The notes beneath the pieces were generated by a model. The model worked only from the letters and a program-made list of their open reading frames with translations. It did no database searches and was not told where the DNA came from. Source: Nocardioides sp. (lineage in GTDB: Bacteria > Actinomycetota > Actinomycetes > Propionibacteriales > Nocardioidaceae). From it: a DNA stretch of 64,000 nt. The translations under genes and the position numbers were made by a program. Numbering within the stretch: the first letter of the stretch is position 1; every line of letters begins with the position of its first letter. Positions 1 through 7,579 of this stretch are shown piece by piece. Location: contig NZ_JACIXG010000006.1 in the NCBI RefSeq assembly GCF_014360585.1, positions 55,426-119,425 on the forward strand, in the 5' to 3' direction.

Positions 1-1742
1 GCATCGGCGTGCACCACGCCGGCATGCTCCCCAGATACCGAAGGCTGGTCGAGCAGCTCGCCCAGGCCGGTCTGCTCAAGGTCATCGCCGGCACCGACAC
101 CCTCGGCGTCGGCATCAACGTCCCGATCCGCACGGTGCTCTTCACCGGTCTGGCCAAGTTCGACGGCCGCCGCCAGCGCATCCTGCGGACCAGGGAGTTC
201 CTCCAGATCGCCGGCCGGGCCGGCCGGGCCGGCTTCGACACCCAGGGCTACGTCGTCGTCCAGGCTCCCGAGCACATCATCGAGAACGAGAAGTCCAAGG
301 CGAAGTCCGAGGAGCGCCGCAAGGCCGGCAAGAAGAACTCCAAGGCACAGCTCAAGAAGCCGCCCGAGGGCACCGTCGTGTGGACCGAGGCGACCTTCAC
401 CAAGCTCGTCGACGGCGCCCCCGAGCCGCTGCAGAGCAAGATGAAGATCGACAACTCGATGCTCCTCAACGTCGTCGCTCGCGACGAGGACGCCTTCGAG
501 GTGATGCGCCGGATCACCATGGAGAACCACGAGGAGCCGCGCAGCCAGCTCAAGCTCGCCCGCCGGGCCCTGCGGCTGACCCGCTCCCTGGTCCACAGCG
601 GGGTGCTGACGAGGCTCGCCGAGCCCGATGCGTACGGACGTCGCTATGTCCTCACCGAGGACCTTCCCGCCGACTTCGCGCTCAACCAGCCGCTGGCCCA
701 CTTCGCCCTCGCCGCGCTGGACACGCTCGACCCGGAGTCGCCGGAGCACACCCTGGAGATCGTCTCGGTGATCGAGGCCGTCCTCGAGCCCCCGCGCCAG
801 ATCCTCTTCGCCCAGCAGCACGAGGCCCGCGGCAAGGCGATCGAGAACATGAAGGCCGACGGTGTGGAGTACGACGAGCGGATGGCGCTCATCGAGGAGA
901 TCACCTGGCCCAAGCCGATGGCCGAGCGGCTCGAGGCGCTCTTCGAGGTCTACCGCGGGACCCACCCGTGGCTGCCCGAGGACGCGCTCGACCCCAAGTC
1001 GATCCTGCGCGAGATGTACGAGCAGGGGATGACGTTCACCGACGTCGTACGCCGCTACCAGCTCGCTCGCTCCGAGGGCCTGGTGCTGCGCTATCTGACC
1101 GACGCCTACCGCACCTTCCGGCACACGCTGCCCGAGAGCCACAAGAGCCCCGAGGTCGAGGACCTGATCGAGTGGCTGGGGGAGACCATCCGGCAGACCG
1201 ACTCCTCGCTGCTGGACGAGTGGGAGGCACTCTCCGACCCCGAGCACATCCCGTCGGCCGTCGCCCACCACGAGACGCCCCCGCCGCCGCGGTCGCTGTC
1301 CCAGCAGACCCGTGCGTTCGAGATCATGGTCCGCAACGCGATGTGGGCGCGCGTCGACGCGGTCTCGCGCGACGACCTCGACGGCCTGATGCGCCTGGAG
1401 CGCGCGGCCGCCGACCGTTTCGATCCCGCCCGGCAGGTCGTGATGACCAGGTCCCGGTGGGACGACGCCCTGGAGGCCTACTTCGCCGAGCACGACGACG
1501 TCGGCATCTCCGCCGACTCGCGTTCGCCCAAGCTGCTCACCTGGACCGCCGAGCGTGGCGCTCCGGCGGGGGTGGACGAGGACGACGAGGCGTACGACTC
1601 CACCCGCATCTGGCGGATCACCCAGACCATCGACGACCCGGCCGGAGACCACGACTGGGTCATCGAGGCGGTGGCCGACCTGGACGCGAGCGACGAGGCC
1701 GGCGAGCTGGTGCTGGCGACGGTGGCGATGCGGAGACTGTGA
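1..1742 (+). CDS. DEAD/DEAH-box helicase, C-terminal part (DUF3516 type), partial at window start
   Basis: The reading frame is open from the window edge, so the N-terminal ATPase lobe is missing. The visible part opens inside the second RecA lobe with GVHHAGMLPRYR, then GTDTLGVGINVP and the arginine-finger motif QIAGRAGRAG, all typical of superfamily 2 helicases. A Lys-rich stretch follows (about residues 95-120), then a long C-terminal region resembling the actinobacterial DUF3516 extension. It probably acts on RNA or nucleic-acid structures in the cytoplasm, but the substrate cannot be read from sequence. The GTG at 9 is an internal codon, not a start. Family assignment is solid; cellular role is unknown. 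Confidence 0.85.
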   Translation, partial: IGVHHAGMLPRYRRLVEQLAQAGLLKVIAGTDTLGVGINVPIRTVLFTGLAKFDGRRQRILRTREFLQIAGRAGRAGFDTQGYVVVQAPEHIIENEKSKAKSEERRKAGKKNSKAQLKKPPEGTVVWTEATFTKLVDGAPEPLQSKMKIDNSMLLNVVARDEDAFEVMRRITMENHEEPRSQLKLARRALRLTRSLVHSGVLTRLAEPDAYGRRYVLTEDLPADFALNQPLAHFALAALDTLDPESPEHTLEIVSVIEAVLEPPRQILFAQQHEARGKAIENMKADGVEYDERMALIEEITWPKPMAERLEALFEVYRGTHPWLPEDALDPKSILREMYEQGMTFTDVVRRYQLARSEGLVLRYLTDAYRTFRHTLPESHKSPEVEDLIEWLGETIRQTDSSLLDEWEALSDPEHIPSAVAHHETPPPPRSLSQQTRAFEIMVRNAMWARVDAVSRDDLDGLMRLERAAADRFDPARQVVMTRSRWDDALEAYFAEHDDVGISADSRSPKLLTWTAERGAPAGVDEDDEAYDSTRIWRITQTIDDPAGDHDWVIEAVADLDASDEAGELVLATVAMRRL

Positions 1743-1760
1743 CGGGCGGGGAGAGTCCGC

Positions 1761-1766
1761 TAGCGT
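1761..1766 (+). promoter_or_regulatory. -10 element of a leaderless promoter
   Basis: TAGCGT lies exactly 6 nt before the GTG at 1773, which would place the transcription start on the start codon. No Shine-Dalgarno sequence is present. The same -10/start spacing recurs at several genes in this window. Confidence 0.5.
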
Positions 1767-1772
1767 TGCACC

Positions 1773-1919
1773 GTGCGCAAGCTGATGAAGAACCCCGTCG
1801 TCGTCGCGGCCATCGCCAAGATCGCCAACGAGGCTCGCAAGCCCGAGAATCAGAAGAAGATCAAGGACGCTGCGACCAAGGCCTACGACAAGGTCCAGAA
1901 GCGCCGTCGGCCGCACTGA
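1773..1919 (+). CDS. 48-aa basic hypothetical protein
   Basis: A short open frame begins GTG, reading MRKLMKNPVVVAAIAKIANE, and ends in KRRRPH. It is strongly basic, has one Ala/Val/Ile-rich helix-forming stretch (residues 9-19) and no signal peptide. A leaderless-type promoter 6 nt upstream and a clean stop before a long gap support it as a real gene. I recognise no named family. The amphipathic, Lys-rich composition could suit nucleic-acid or membrane-surface binding, but that is speculation. Confidence 0.6.
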   Translation: MRKLMKNPVVVAAIAKIANEARKPENQKKIKDAATKAYDKVQKRRRPH

Positions 1920-2176
1920 GGGCCCCTGATCGGGTGGAGATCCGTCCCCAGGTCTCTCCACAGCGACACCCCTGCCTGTGGGGCCGGCGCGGCGCCAAGT
2001 GCACAGGTCGTCAACAGATTCGGCCCGCGTAGCAGAATCAGCCGGATTTGCCTTGTGACACGCCCGGCGCGGCTCCTACAGTCGCGCAGATCCGGGTCTT
2101 AGAGTCGCCGTGTCGACATATAGACCCGCACGCCGTGATCGTCCCAGGCCGCGGCAACTCAACCGGGGGTGGAGGA

Positions 2177-3172
2177 ATGGAAGACAGCTATTTCGGAGCA
2201 GGTGGTGCGACCGCGCCGCAGTTACCTCCGCAGACGCCGGCGGCCCCGCCGCCGGCCTATCCGCCCTCGGCCCGCCTGCGCGCCAACGCCCCCGAGCCCG
2301 ACGCGGGTTCTTTCGACGGCCCGGGCAAGAACAAGAAGGGCCCGACCGGTCGCCCCTGGCCGAACCTCCCCGAGCCCGGACCCGCCACCGGCGGCCCCGC
2401 GCGCACGGTCGCGATGGTCAACCAGAAGGGTGGCGTCGGCAAAACCACGACCACCATCAACCTCGGGGCGGCGCTGGCTGAGCACGGCCGCAAGGTCCTG
2501 ATGGTCGACTTCGACCCGCAGGGGTCGCTCTCGGTCGGTCTCGGGCTCCAGCCCAACGAGATCGAGCTGACCGTCTACAACCTGTTGATGGAGCGTGACA
2601 TCACGCTCGCGGACGTGGTCGTCCCCTCCGGGATCGACGGCGTCGACCTGCTCCCGGCCAACATCGACCTCTCCGCCGCTGAGGTGCAACTCGTCCAGGA
2701 GGTCGCTCGCGAGCAGACCCTGGCCCGCGCCCTCGCTCCCGCGGTGGCCAACTACGACGTGATCCTCATCGACTGCCAGCCGAGCCTGGGGCTGCTGACG
2801 GTCAACGCGCTGACCGCCTCCGACTCGGTGGTCGTGCCGCTGGAGTGCGAGTATTTCGCGCTGCGCGGCGTCGCCCTGCTCAAGGACACCATCGACAAGG
2901 TTCAGGAGCGGCTCAACCCGCGCCTGAGGATCGACGGAATACTGGGCACGATGTACGACGGCCGCACCATGCACAGCCGAGAGGTCATGGAGACCCTCGT
3001 CAACGGGTGGGGCGACCGCGTCTTCCACAGCGTCATCCGGCGGACCGTGAAGTTCGCCGACTCCACCGTGGTCGGCGAGCCGATCACCGAGTACGCCTCC
3101 AGCTCGACCGGCGCCGACTCCTACCGGATGCTCGCCAAGGAGGTGCTGGCCCGATGGCAACGCGACGCGTGA
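2177..3172 (+). CDS. parA: ParA/Soj-family ATPase
   Basis: This is a Walker-type partition ATPase of 331 aa. A Pro/Ala-rich N-terminal extension (residues 10-75) precedes the deviant Walker A motif KGGVGKTTT at residues 84-92. A Walker B-like segment (VILIDCQPSLG) and the switch region that contacts DNA-bound ParA follow. It should cycle on nucleoid DNA with ATP to position chromosomal cargo. Its place in front of scpA-scpB links it to chromosome organisation rather than to a plasmid. The ATG at 2177 is chosen because the family-like sequence starts there; a purine-rich GGGGGTGGAGG stretch lies just before it. The frame continues upstream to 2048 but that part looks non-coding. The gene overlaps the next by 19 nt. 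Confidence 0.88.
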   Translation: MEDSYFGAGGATAPQLPPQTPAAPPPAYPPSARLRANAPEPDAGSFDGPGKNKKGPTGRPWPNLPEPGPATGGPARTVAMVNQKGGVGKTTTTINLGAALAEHGRKVLMVDFDPQGSLSVGLGLQPNEIELTVYNLLMERDITLADVVVPSGIDGVDLLPANIDLSAAEVQLVQEVAREQTLARALAPAVANYDVILIDCQPSLGLLTVNALTASDSVVVPLECEYFALRGVALLKDTIDKVQERLNPRLRIDGILGTMYDGRTMHSREVMETLVNGWGDRVFHSVIRRTVKFADSTVVGEPITEYASSSTGADSYRMLAKEVLARWQRDA

Positions 3173-3507
3173 GGGTCCCGGCCGCCGACGACCTCTTCCG
3201 GCGTACCGCCGATGCCGCGGCGGCCGAGGCGAAGGCACGCCCGGTCCACGCCGTGCCCGAGCCGGCCGAGGAGACCCCGGCTGCCAAGAAGCGCTCCAGC
3301 GGCCGCGTACGTCATGACGAGAAGATGACGGTCTACATCACCTCCGAGGAGCTGCTCGAGCTCGAGCACGCTCGGCTCAACCTCCGGGCCAAGCACGGCA
3401 TCGCGGTCGACCGTGGCCGGCTGGTGCGCGAGGCGCTGGCGATCGTGCTGGCCGACCTGGAGGAGCACGGGGACGACAGCGCCCTCGTGCACCGGCTCGC
3501 CGAGTGA
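3154..3507 (+). CDS. Small ribbon-helix-helix-like protein, probable ParA partner
   Basis: This 117-aa protein starts at ATG 3154 with AGGAGG 10 nt upstream, inside the end of parA. The N-terminal half is Ala/Glu/Arg-rich and looks disordered, ending in a basic KKRSSGRVRHDEK segment. The C-terminal half has the pattern of one beta strand (KMTVYI) and two helices (SEELLELEHARLNL; DRGRLVREALAIVLADL), the layout of ribbon-helix-helix DNA-binding proteins. Small RHH proteins encoded directly after parA are the centromere-binding partners in type Ib partition systems. That is known biology; assigning it here is inference. It sits in an operon with parA, scpA, scpB and rluB. Confidence 0.7.
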   Translation: MATRRVRVPAADDLFRRTADAAAAEAKARPVHAVPEPAEETPAAKKRSSGRVRHDEKMTVYITSEELLELEHARLNLRAKHGIAVDRGRLVREALAIVLADLEEHGDDSALVHRLAE

Positions 3508-4439
3508 CGGTGCTCGATGGTCGGACGGCCGCACAGATGATGGATGGCCCGGACGGGGCCGACGAGCAGGAGTCGAGCGGCGCCGGGGGCTTCGAGGTCC
3601 ACCTCGGCAACTTCGAGGGCCCCTTCGACCTGCTGCTCAGTCTGATCGCCAAGCACAAGCTCGACATCACCGAGGTCTCCCTGGCCACGGTGACCGACGA
3701 GTTCATCGCGTACGTCAAGAAGGGCGCCGCGGACAGGTCCGAGGATGGCGGCAAGGGCATCTGGGACCTGGAGCAGACCTCCAACTTCCTGCTGGTGGCG
3801 AGCACGCTGCTCGACCTGAAGGCGGCTCGGCTGCTTCCGCAGGGCGATGTCGAGGACGAGGAGGACCTGGCGCTGCTCGAGGCGCGCGACCTCCTCTTCG
3901 CGCGGCTGCTGCAGTACAAGGCGTTCAAGCAGGTCGCGGCCGTCTTCGCCGATCGGCTCGCGAAGGAGTCCAAGCGCCACCCTCGCTCGGTCCAGCTCGA
4001 ACCGCGCTACGCCGGCCTGCTGCCGGAGGTGCTGATCGGGATCGGGCTGGAGCAGTTCGCCCAGCTCGCGGCTGCCGCGATGGCGCCCAAGCCCGGACCG
4101 CCGGAGATCGGGCTGTCCCACATCCACGGGTCGAAGGTCTCGGTCAAGGAGCAGGCGGCCCTGGTCATCGAGCGGCTGCGCGCCGGGGGACAGGTCACCT
4201 TTCGCAGCCTGTGCTTCGACTCGCCGGACACACTGACCACGGTCGCCCGGTTCCTCTCGCTGCTGGAGCTCTTCCGCGAGGGTGCGGTCGCGTTCGACCA
4301 GGTCACCGCCCTGGGCGAGCTGACCGTACGTTGGACCGGGGACGAGGCGCTCGATGTCGACGAGCTGATCCAGGACGAGTTCGAAGGGCAGCCGCCTGCG
4401 GAGGGCGGCGCCGATGACGGAGAGAAGGACGATGACTGA
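3504..4439 (+). CDS. scpA: Segregation and condensation protein A
   Basis: ScpA is the kleisin subunit that, with ScpB, joins the heads of SMC to form the bacterial condensin. The protein (311 aa) shows the family N-terminal segment FEGPFDLLLSLIAKHKLDI near residues 38-56, then SNFLLVASTLLDLKAARLLP, and a C-terminal winged-helix region. Its GTG start overlaps the stop of the preceding small gene in a GTGA tetranucleotide, indicating translational coupling. The acidic C-terminal tail (GGADDGEKDDD) is not conserved in the family. Confidence 0.92.
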   Translation: MTVLDGRTAAQMMDGPDGADEQESSGAGGFEVHLGNFEGPFDLLLSLIAKHKLDITEVSLATVTDEFIAYVKKGAADRSEDGGKGIWDLEQTSNFLLVASTLLDLKAARLLPQGDVEDEEDLALLEARDLLFARLLQYKAFKQVAAVFADRLAKESKRHPRSVQLEPRYAGLLPEVLIGIGLEQFAQLAAAAMAPKPGPPEIGLSHIHGSKVSVKEQAALVIERLRAGGQVTFRSLCFDSPDTLTTVARFLSLLELFREGAVAFDQVTALGELTVRWTGDEALDVDELIQDEFEGQPPAEGGADDGEKDDD

Positions 4440-5106
4440 GGCTGCGGCAGCGGAGACCGAGGAGACGCTGGCGATCGACTTCGCCGACCTGCGCCCGGCG
4501 CTCGAGGCGGTGCTGATGGTCGCCGACGAGCCGCTCGTGGCGGCGTCGCTGGCGTCTGCGGTCGGCCATCCCACCGCAGAGGTGGTCGCCGCGCTCGAGG
4601 GCCTCGCCGCCGAGTACACCGAGCAGGGGCGCGGCTTCGATCTGCGCAACGTCGCAGGTGGATGGCGGTTCTACACGCGTGCGGAGTACGCCGGTGTGGT
4701 CGAGGGCTTCGTGCTCGAGGGCCAGCAGGCCCGGCTGACGCAGGCGGCCTTGGAGACCCTGGCCGTGGTCGCCTACAAGCAGCCGGTCTCCCGGGCCCGG
4801 GTCTCCGCGATCCGTGGTGTCAACGTCGACGGCGTGATGCGCACGCTGCTCACCCGAGGCCTCGTCGAGGAGGCCGGTCAGGACCACGAGACCGGCGCCA
4901 ACCTCTACCGCACCACCGGCTATTTCCTGGAGCGGATCGGCATCACCGACCTGGGCGAGCTGCCCGAGCTGGCGCCCTACCTGCCCGACCTCGCCGACAT
5001 GGAGGAGGAGCTGACCGAGCAGGTCGGCCCCGCGGCGCTGGCGGCGCAGCCCGAGGAGTCGGCGAATGGGGATGCCCCCTCGGATGCGGCAGAATCGCAG
5101 GCGTGA
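4414..5106 (+). CDS. scpB: Segregation and condensation protein B
   Basis: ScpB is the winged-helix dimer partner of ScpA in the SMC complex. The protein has the family segments LRPALEAVLMVADEPL, RGFDLRNVAGGWRFYTR and QAALETLAVVAYKQPVSR, followed by VNVDGVMRTLLTRGLVEEAG. ATG 4414 is preferred because GGAGG lies 9 nt upstream; a second ATG at 4432 has its purine stretch too close. The gene overlaps scpA by 26 nt and is coupled to the next gene. The tail past residue 200 is Glu/Ala-rich and looks disordered. Confidence 0.92.
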   Translation: MTERRTMTEAAAAETEETLAIDFADLRPALEAVLMVADEPLVAASLASAVGHPTAEVVAALEGLAAEYTEQGRGFDLRNVAGGWRFYTRAEYAGVVEGFVLEGQQARLTQAALETLAVVAYKQPVSRARVSAIRGVNVDGVMRTLLTRGLVEEAGQDHETGANLYRTTGYFLERIGITDLGELPELAPYLPDLADMEEELTEQVGPAALAAQPEESANGDAPSDAAESQA

Positions 5107-5870
5107 GTAGCCTTCCTGAGCGAGACGATCTGCCGCTGGACGACGAGGGCCTGATCCGGCTCCAGAAGCTGCTGGCCCTGGCCGGCGTCGCGTCACGGCG
5201 CGGCAGCGAGATCCTGATGCTCAACGGCGAGGTCGAGGTCAACGGCGAGGTCGTCACCAGGCTGGGCACCAAGGTGGACCCCGGCAAGGATGTCGTTCGC
5301 TTCGGCGGCAAGCGTCTCCCGCCGATCTCCGGCAAGGTCTACCTGGCGCTCAACAAGCCGCGCGGCGTGGTCTCGACGATGAGCGACCCGGAGGGTCGCC
5401 GCAACCTGTCGGACGTGGTCGCCGACCGCCCGGAGCGGCTCTTCCACGTCGGCCGCCTCGACACCGACACCGAGGGCCTGATCATCCTCACCAACGACGG
5501 TGACTTCGCCCACCGGCTGGCCCACCCCAGCTACGAGGTCGACAAGACCTACGTGGCCGAGGTCGAGGGCGAGATCTTCCCCAACGTACGCAAGCAGCTG
5601 CTCGCAGGCGTCACCCTCGAGGACGGCCCGGTCACCGTGACCAAGGCCCGGATCATGGAGACCCGCAAGGACAAGTCGATCATCGAGCTGGTCATCCACG
5701 AGGGCCGCAACCGGATCGTCCGCCGTCTCCTCGATCACCTCGGCCACCCGGTCACCCGCCTCACCCGTACGCGGATTGGCCCGGTCCGCCTCGGCAGCAT
5801 GAAGCCCGGCGAGATGCGTGACCTCTCCCGCGAGGAGCTCGGCGAGCTCCTCGACACCACCGAGCTCTGA
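5103..5870 (+). CDS. rluB: 23S rRNA pseudouridine synthase, RluB-like
   Basis: This is an RsuA/RluB-family pseudouridine synthase of 255 aa. An S4 RNA-binding domain occupies about residues 15-75 (LQKLLALAGVASRR). The catalytic motif is HVGRLDTDTEGLIILTNDG, in which the first Asp is the nucleophile, followed by the KTY segment and the C-terminal NRIVRRLLDHLGHPV motif. It likely modifies a uridine in large-subunit rRNA. Its GTG overlaps the scpB stop (GTGA). Genes for this family commonly follow scpB in Gram-positive bacteria, which supports an old operon. Confidence 0.9.
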   Translation: MSSLPERDDLPLDDEGLIRLQKLLALAGVASRRGSEILMLNGEVEVNGEVVTRLGTKVDPGKDVVRFGGKRLPPISGKVYLALNKPRGVVSTMSDPEGRRNLSDVVADRPERLFHVGRLDTDTEGLIILTNDGDFAHRLAHPSYEVDKTYVAEVEGEIFPNVRKQLLAGVTLEDGPVTVTKARIMETRKDKSIIELVIHEGRNRIVRRLLDHLGHPVTRLTRTRIGPVRLGSMKPGEMRDLSREELGELLDTTEL

Positions 5871-5908
5871 GGGCCGGAAACCCCGATGCGTACGCCGTCG
5901 GGAGCCGT

Positions 5909-5914
5909 TAAGGT
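5909..5914 (+). promoter_or_regulatory. -10 element ahead of the Thr leader peptide
   Basis: TAAGGT ends 7 nt before the ATG at 5922, matching the leaderless layout seen elsewhere in the window. The same bases (AAGGTGA) could instead serve as a Shine-Dalgarno sequence if transcription starts further upstream. Confidence 0.45.
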
Positions 5915-5921
5915 GAACGGT

Positions 5922-5972
5922 ATGCAGCAGCGCGCGATGAGCACGACGACGCCGGACCCACTCCGGCGCTGA
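5922..5972 (+). CDS. Threonine-rich leader peptide (attenuator uORF)
   Basis: A 16-codon open frame encodes MQQRAMSTTTPDPLRR and stops 20 nt before a strong terminator-like hairpin. Three consecutive ACG threonine codons (5943-5951) sit just ahead of the first RNA arm. The next gene is a threonyl-tRNA synthetase-like protein, so the codon bias matches the regulated product. In known ribosome-mediated attenuators, scarcity of the charged tRNA stalls the ribosome on such codons and prevents terminator folding. An internal ATG at 5937 could also start an 11-residue form. Confidence 0.75.
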   Translation: MQQRAMSTTTPDPLRR

Positions 5973-6022
5973 CCTGCTGTCCACTTTCGCAGACCGCCCC
6001 GGAGCAGTGCTCCGGGGCGGTT
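5952..6022 (+). promoter_or_regulatory. Candidate threonine attenuator with alternative RNA pairings
   Basis: Four arms can be drawn. Arm 1 CCGGA (5952-5956) pairs with arm 2 TCCGG (5962-5966). Arm 3 contains CCGGAG (5999-6004) and pairs with arm 4 in the terminator. Arm 2 read as CTCCGG (5961-5966) is also complementary to CCGGAG in arm 3, giving an antiterminator. A ribosome stalled on the Thr codons would cover arm 1, freeing arm 2 to pair with arm 3. The geometry fits classic attenuation; no folding energies were computed. Confidence 0.65.
5993..6022 (+). terminator. Attenuator terminator hairpin
   Basis: A perfect 13-bp GC-rich stem (5993-6005 with 6009-6021) closes on a 3-nt AGT loop. 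The downstream tract TTCTCGTCTC is only moderately U-rich, as is common for actinobacterial terminators. Confidence 0.75.
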
Positions 6023-6071
6023 CTCGTCTCTGGTGGTGGTGCTCCGGGGCCTGACCCAGGAGCACGTACCC

Positions 6072-7364
6072 ATGAACCCCGACCCGGCCGACCGTCTCGA
6101 CCATCGCGAGCTCAACCGTGACCTCGCCATCTTCGCCACCGACCCCCTCGCCGGTTCCGGGCTGCCGCTGTGGCTGCCCGACGGGGCGGTGATCTTCGGC
6201 GAGCTGGAGCGGCTGGCCGCCGACCTGGCCAAGGCTGACGGCTGCGTACCGGTGAAGACCCCGGTGCTCGGCAAGCGCGCGCTCTTCGAGCGCTCGGGTC
6301 ACTGGGCGAAGTTCGCCGAGGACATGTTCCCGCCGATGTCGATGGGGGCTGGGCCGGCGGGATCGGAGGGATCGGCGGGTTCGGCGGGTTCGGCGGGGGA
6401 GAGTGGCGACGAGCTGGTGCTCCGTCCCGCCAACTGTCCGCACCACGCGCTGGTCTACAAGGCCCGGCAGCACTCCTACCGCGAGCTCCCGATCCGGCTG
6501 CACGAGCTCGCCCCGATGTTCCGTGCGGAGCGCTCCGGGGTGCTCTCCGGGCTGAGCCGGGTGCGCCAGATCAACCTCGACGACACCCATGTCTTCTGCC
6601 GCCCCGACCAGGTGGCCGACGAGGCCGGGAAGGCGCTGGTCTCGGCCCTGAGAGCCCAGGAGATCCTCGGCCTGCGGGTCGACTACGTACGTCTCTCGCT
6701 CCGCGACGACTCACCGTCCTACCTCGGCTCCGCCGAGCAGTGGGACGGCGCCGAGGTGGCGCTGCAGAAGGCAGCGTCCGCCGCCGGTGTCGCGACCGTC
6801 GAGGCGCCGGGCGAGGCCGCCTTCTACGGTCCCAAGCTCGACCTGCAGGTGATCGATTCAGCAGGCCGCGAGGAGACCATCGCCACCGTTCAGATCGACT
6901 TCAACCAGCCCGAGCGCTTCGACCTGAGCTACGACGCCGCTGACGGCTCCCGGCGGCGGGTCGTGATGGTCCATCGCGGCACCGTCGGCTCCATGGAACG
7001 TGTCACCGCGGCGGTGCTGGAGCGTTACCAGGGCCGCCTCCCGCTGTGGCTGGCGCCCACCCAGGTCGCCGTCCTCCCGGTCTCCCCGGCTCAGGACCAG
7101 GCTGCCCGAGGCCTCGTCGACGCTCTCCTGGCCGAAGGCCTCCGTCCGCGTCTGGACCCCGACGGCTCCCTCGGCGCGCGGATCCGTGAGTCCCGGCGCC
7201 GCCGTGAGCCGCTCATCGCGGTCATCGGATCTGCCGAGGCGGATGCGGGCGAGGTTCAGGTACGCGATGTTGCGGCGGGGGTCGAGGGGCGGATTCTGGT
7301 TGCTGATCTCGTGGCGGCGATGAAGGGTGCGTACGTTTCGCGGGCGGCTGGGGTCGCGTGGTGA
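6072..7364 (+). CDS. Truncated threonyl-tRNA synthetase-like protein (no TGS or editing domain)
   Basis: This class II synthetase of 430 aa holds the catalytic core and anticodon-binding domain but lacks the ~200-residue TGS and editing domains of full ThrRS. The three zinc-ligand positions are kept: Cys122 (NCPHH), His173 (DDTHVFC) and His301 (VMVHRG). The motif 2 region FRAERSGVLSGLSRVRQ and motif 3 GSMERV are present, so activity is plausible. Residues 91-113 form a low-complexity Gly/Ala/Ser linker inside the core. ATG 6072 has AGGAG 9 nt upstream. The preceding Thr-codon attenuator suggests expression rises when Thr-tRNA is uncharged. It could be a backup or drug-tolerant ThrRS, or a repurposed aminoacylating enzyme. 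Confidence 0.8.
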   Translation: MNPDPADRLDHRELNRDLAIFATDPLAGSGLPLWLPDGAVIFGELERLAADLAKADGCVPVKTPVLGKRALFERSGHWAKFAEDMFPPMSMGAGPAGSEGSAGSAGSAGESGDELVLRPANCPHHALVYKARQHSYRELPIRLHELAPMFRAERSGVLSGLSRVRQINLDDTHVFCRPDQVADEAGKALVSALRAQEILGLRVDYVRLSLRDDSPSYLGSAEQWDGAEVALQKAASAAGVATVEAPGEAAFYGPKLDLQVIDSAGREETIATVQIDFNQPERFDLSYDAADGSRRRVVMVHRGTVGSMERVTAAVLERYQGRLPLWLAPTQVAVLPVSPAQDQAARGLVDALLAEGLRPRLDPDGSLGARIRESRRRREPLIAVIGSAEADAGEVQVRDVAAGVEGRILVADLVAAMKGAYVSRAAGVAW

Positions 7365-7379
7365 GGTTTCGGCTCCTGG

Positions 7380-7545
7380 TGGTCGAGCTTGTCGAGACCC
7401 CGCCCCGCTGGTCGAGCTTGTCGAGACCCCGCCCCGCTGGTCGAGCTTGTCGAGACCATGCCCCGCTGGTCGAGCCGCCGGAGCCGCTAGGCGGAGGCGT
7501 GTCGAGACCAACACAGTCGCTTCGGTGGTCGAGCTTGTCGAGACC
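7380..7545 (+). repeat. Tandem 29-bp repeats built on a palindromic 20-mer
   Basis: TGGTCGAGCTTGTCGAGACC occurs at 7380, 7409, 7438 and 7526. The first three are spaced exactly 29 bp apart by a C/G-rich spacer. A fourth, expanded form (7468-7509) carries an extra hairpin between the half-sites. Each 20-mer contains GGTCGAG and CTCGACC-type half-sites. A variant of the same unit appears at 11843-11862. Confidence 0.9.
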
Positions 7546-7579
7546 TCCCTGCCGGAACGTCCCACCCGAAGGCCGGTCA

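Noticed and set aside
5871..6071. T-box riboswitch upstream of the ThrRS-like gene
   Set aside because: No T-box sequence (TGGNACCGCG type) or specifier loop is visible. The Thr-codon leader peptide explains the region better.
7380..7545. CRISPR array
   Set aside because: The spacers are identical 9-bp C/G-rich segments and not unique 30-40-bp sequences. No cas gene is present.
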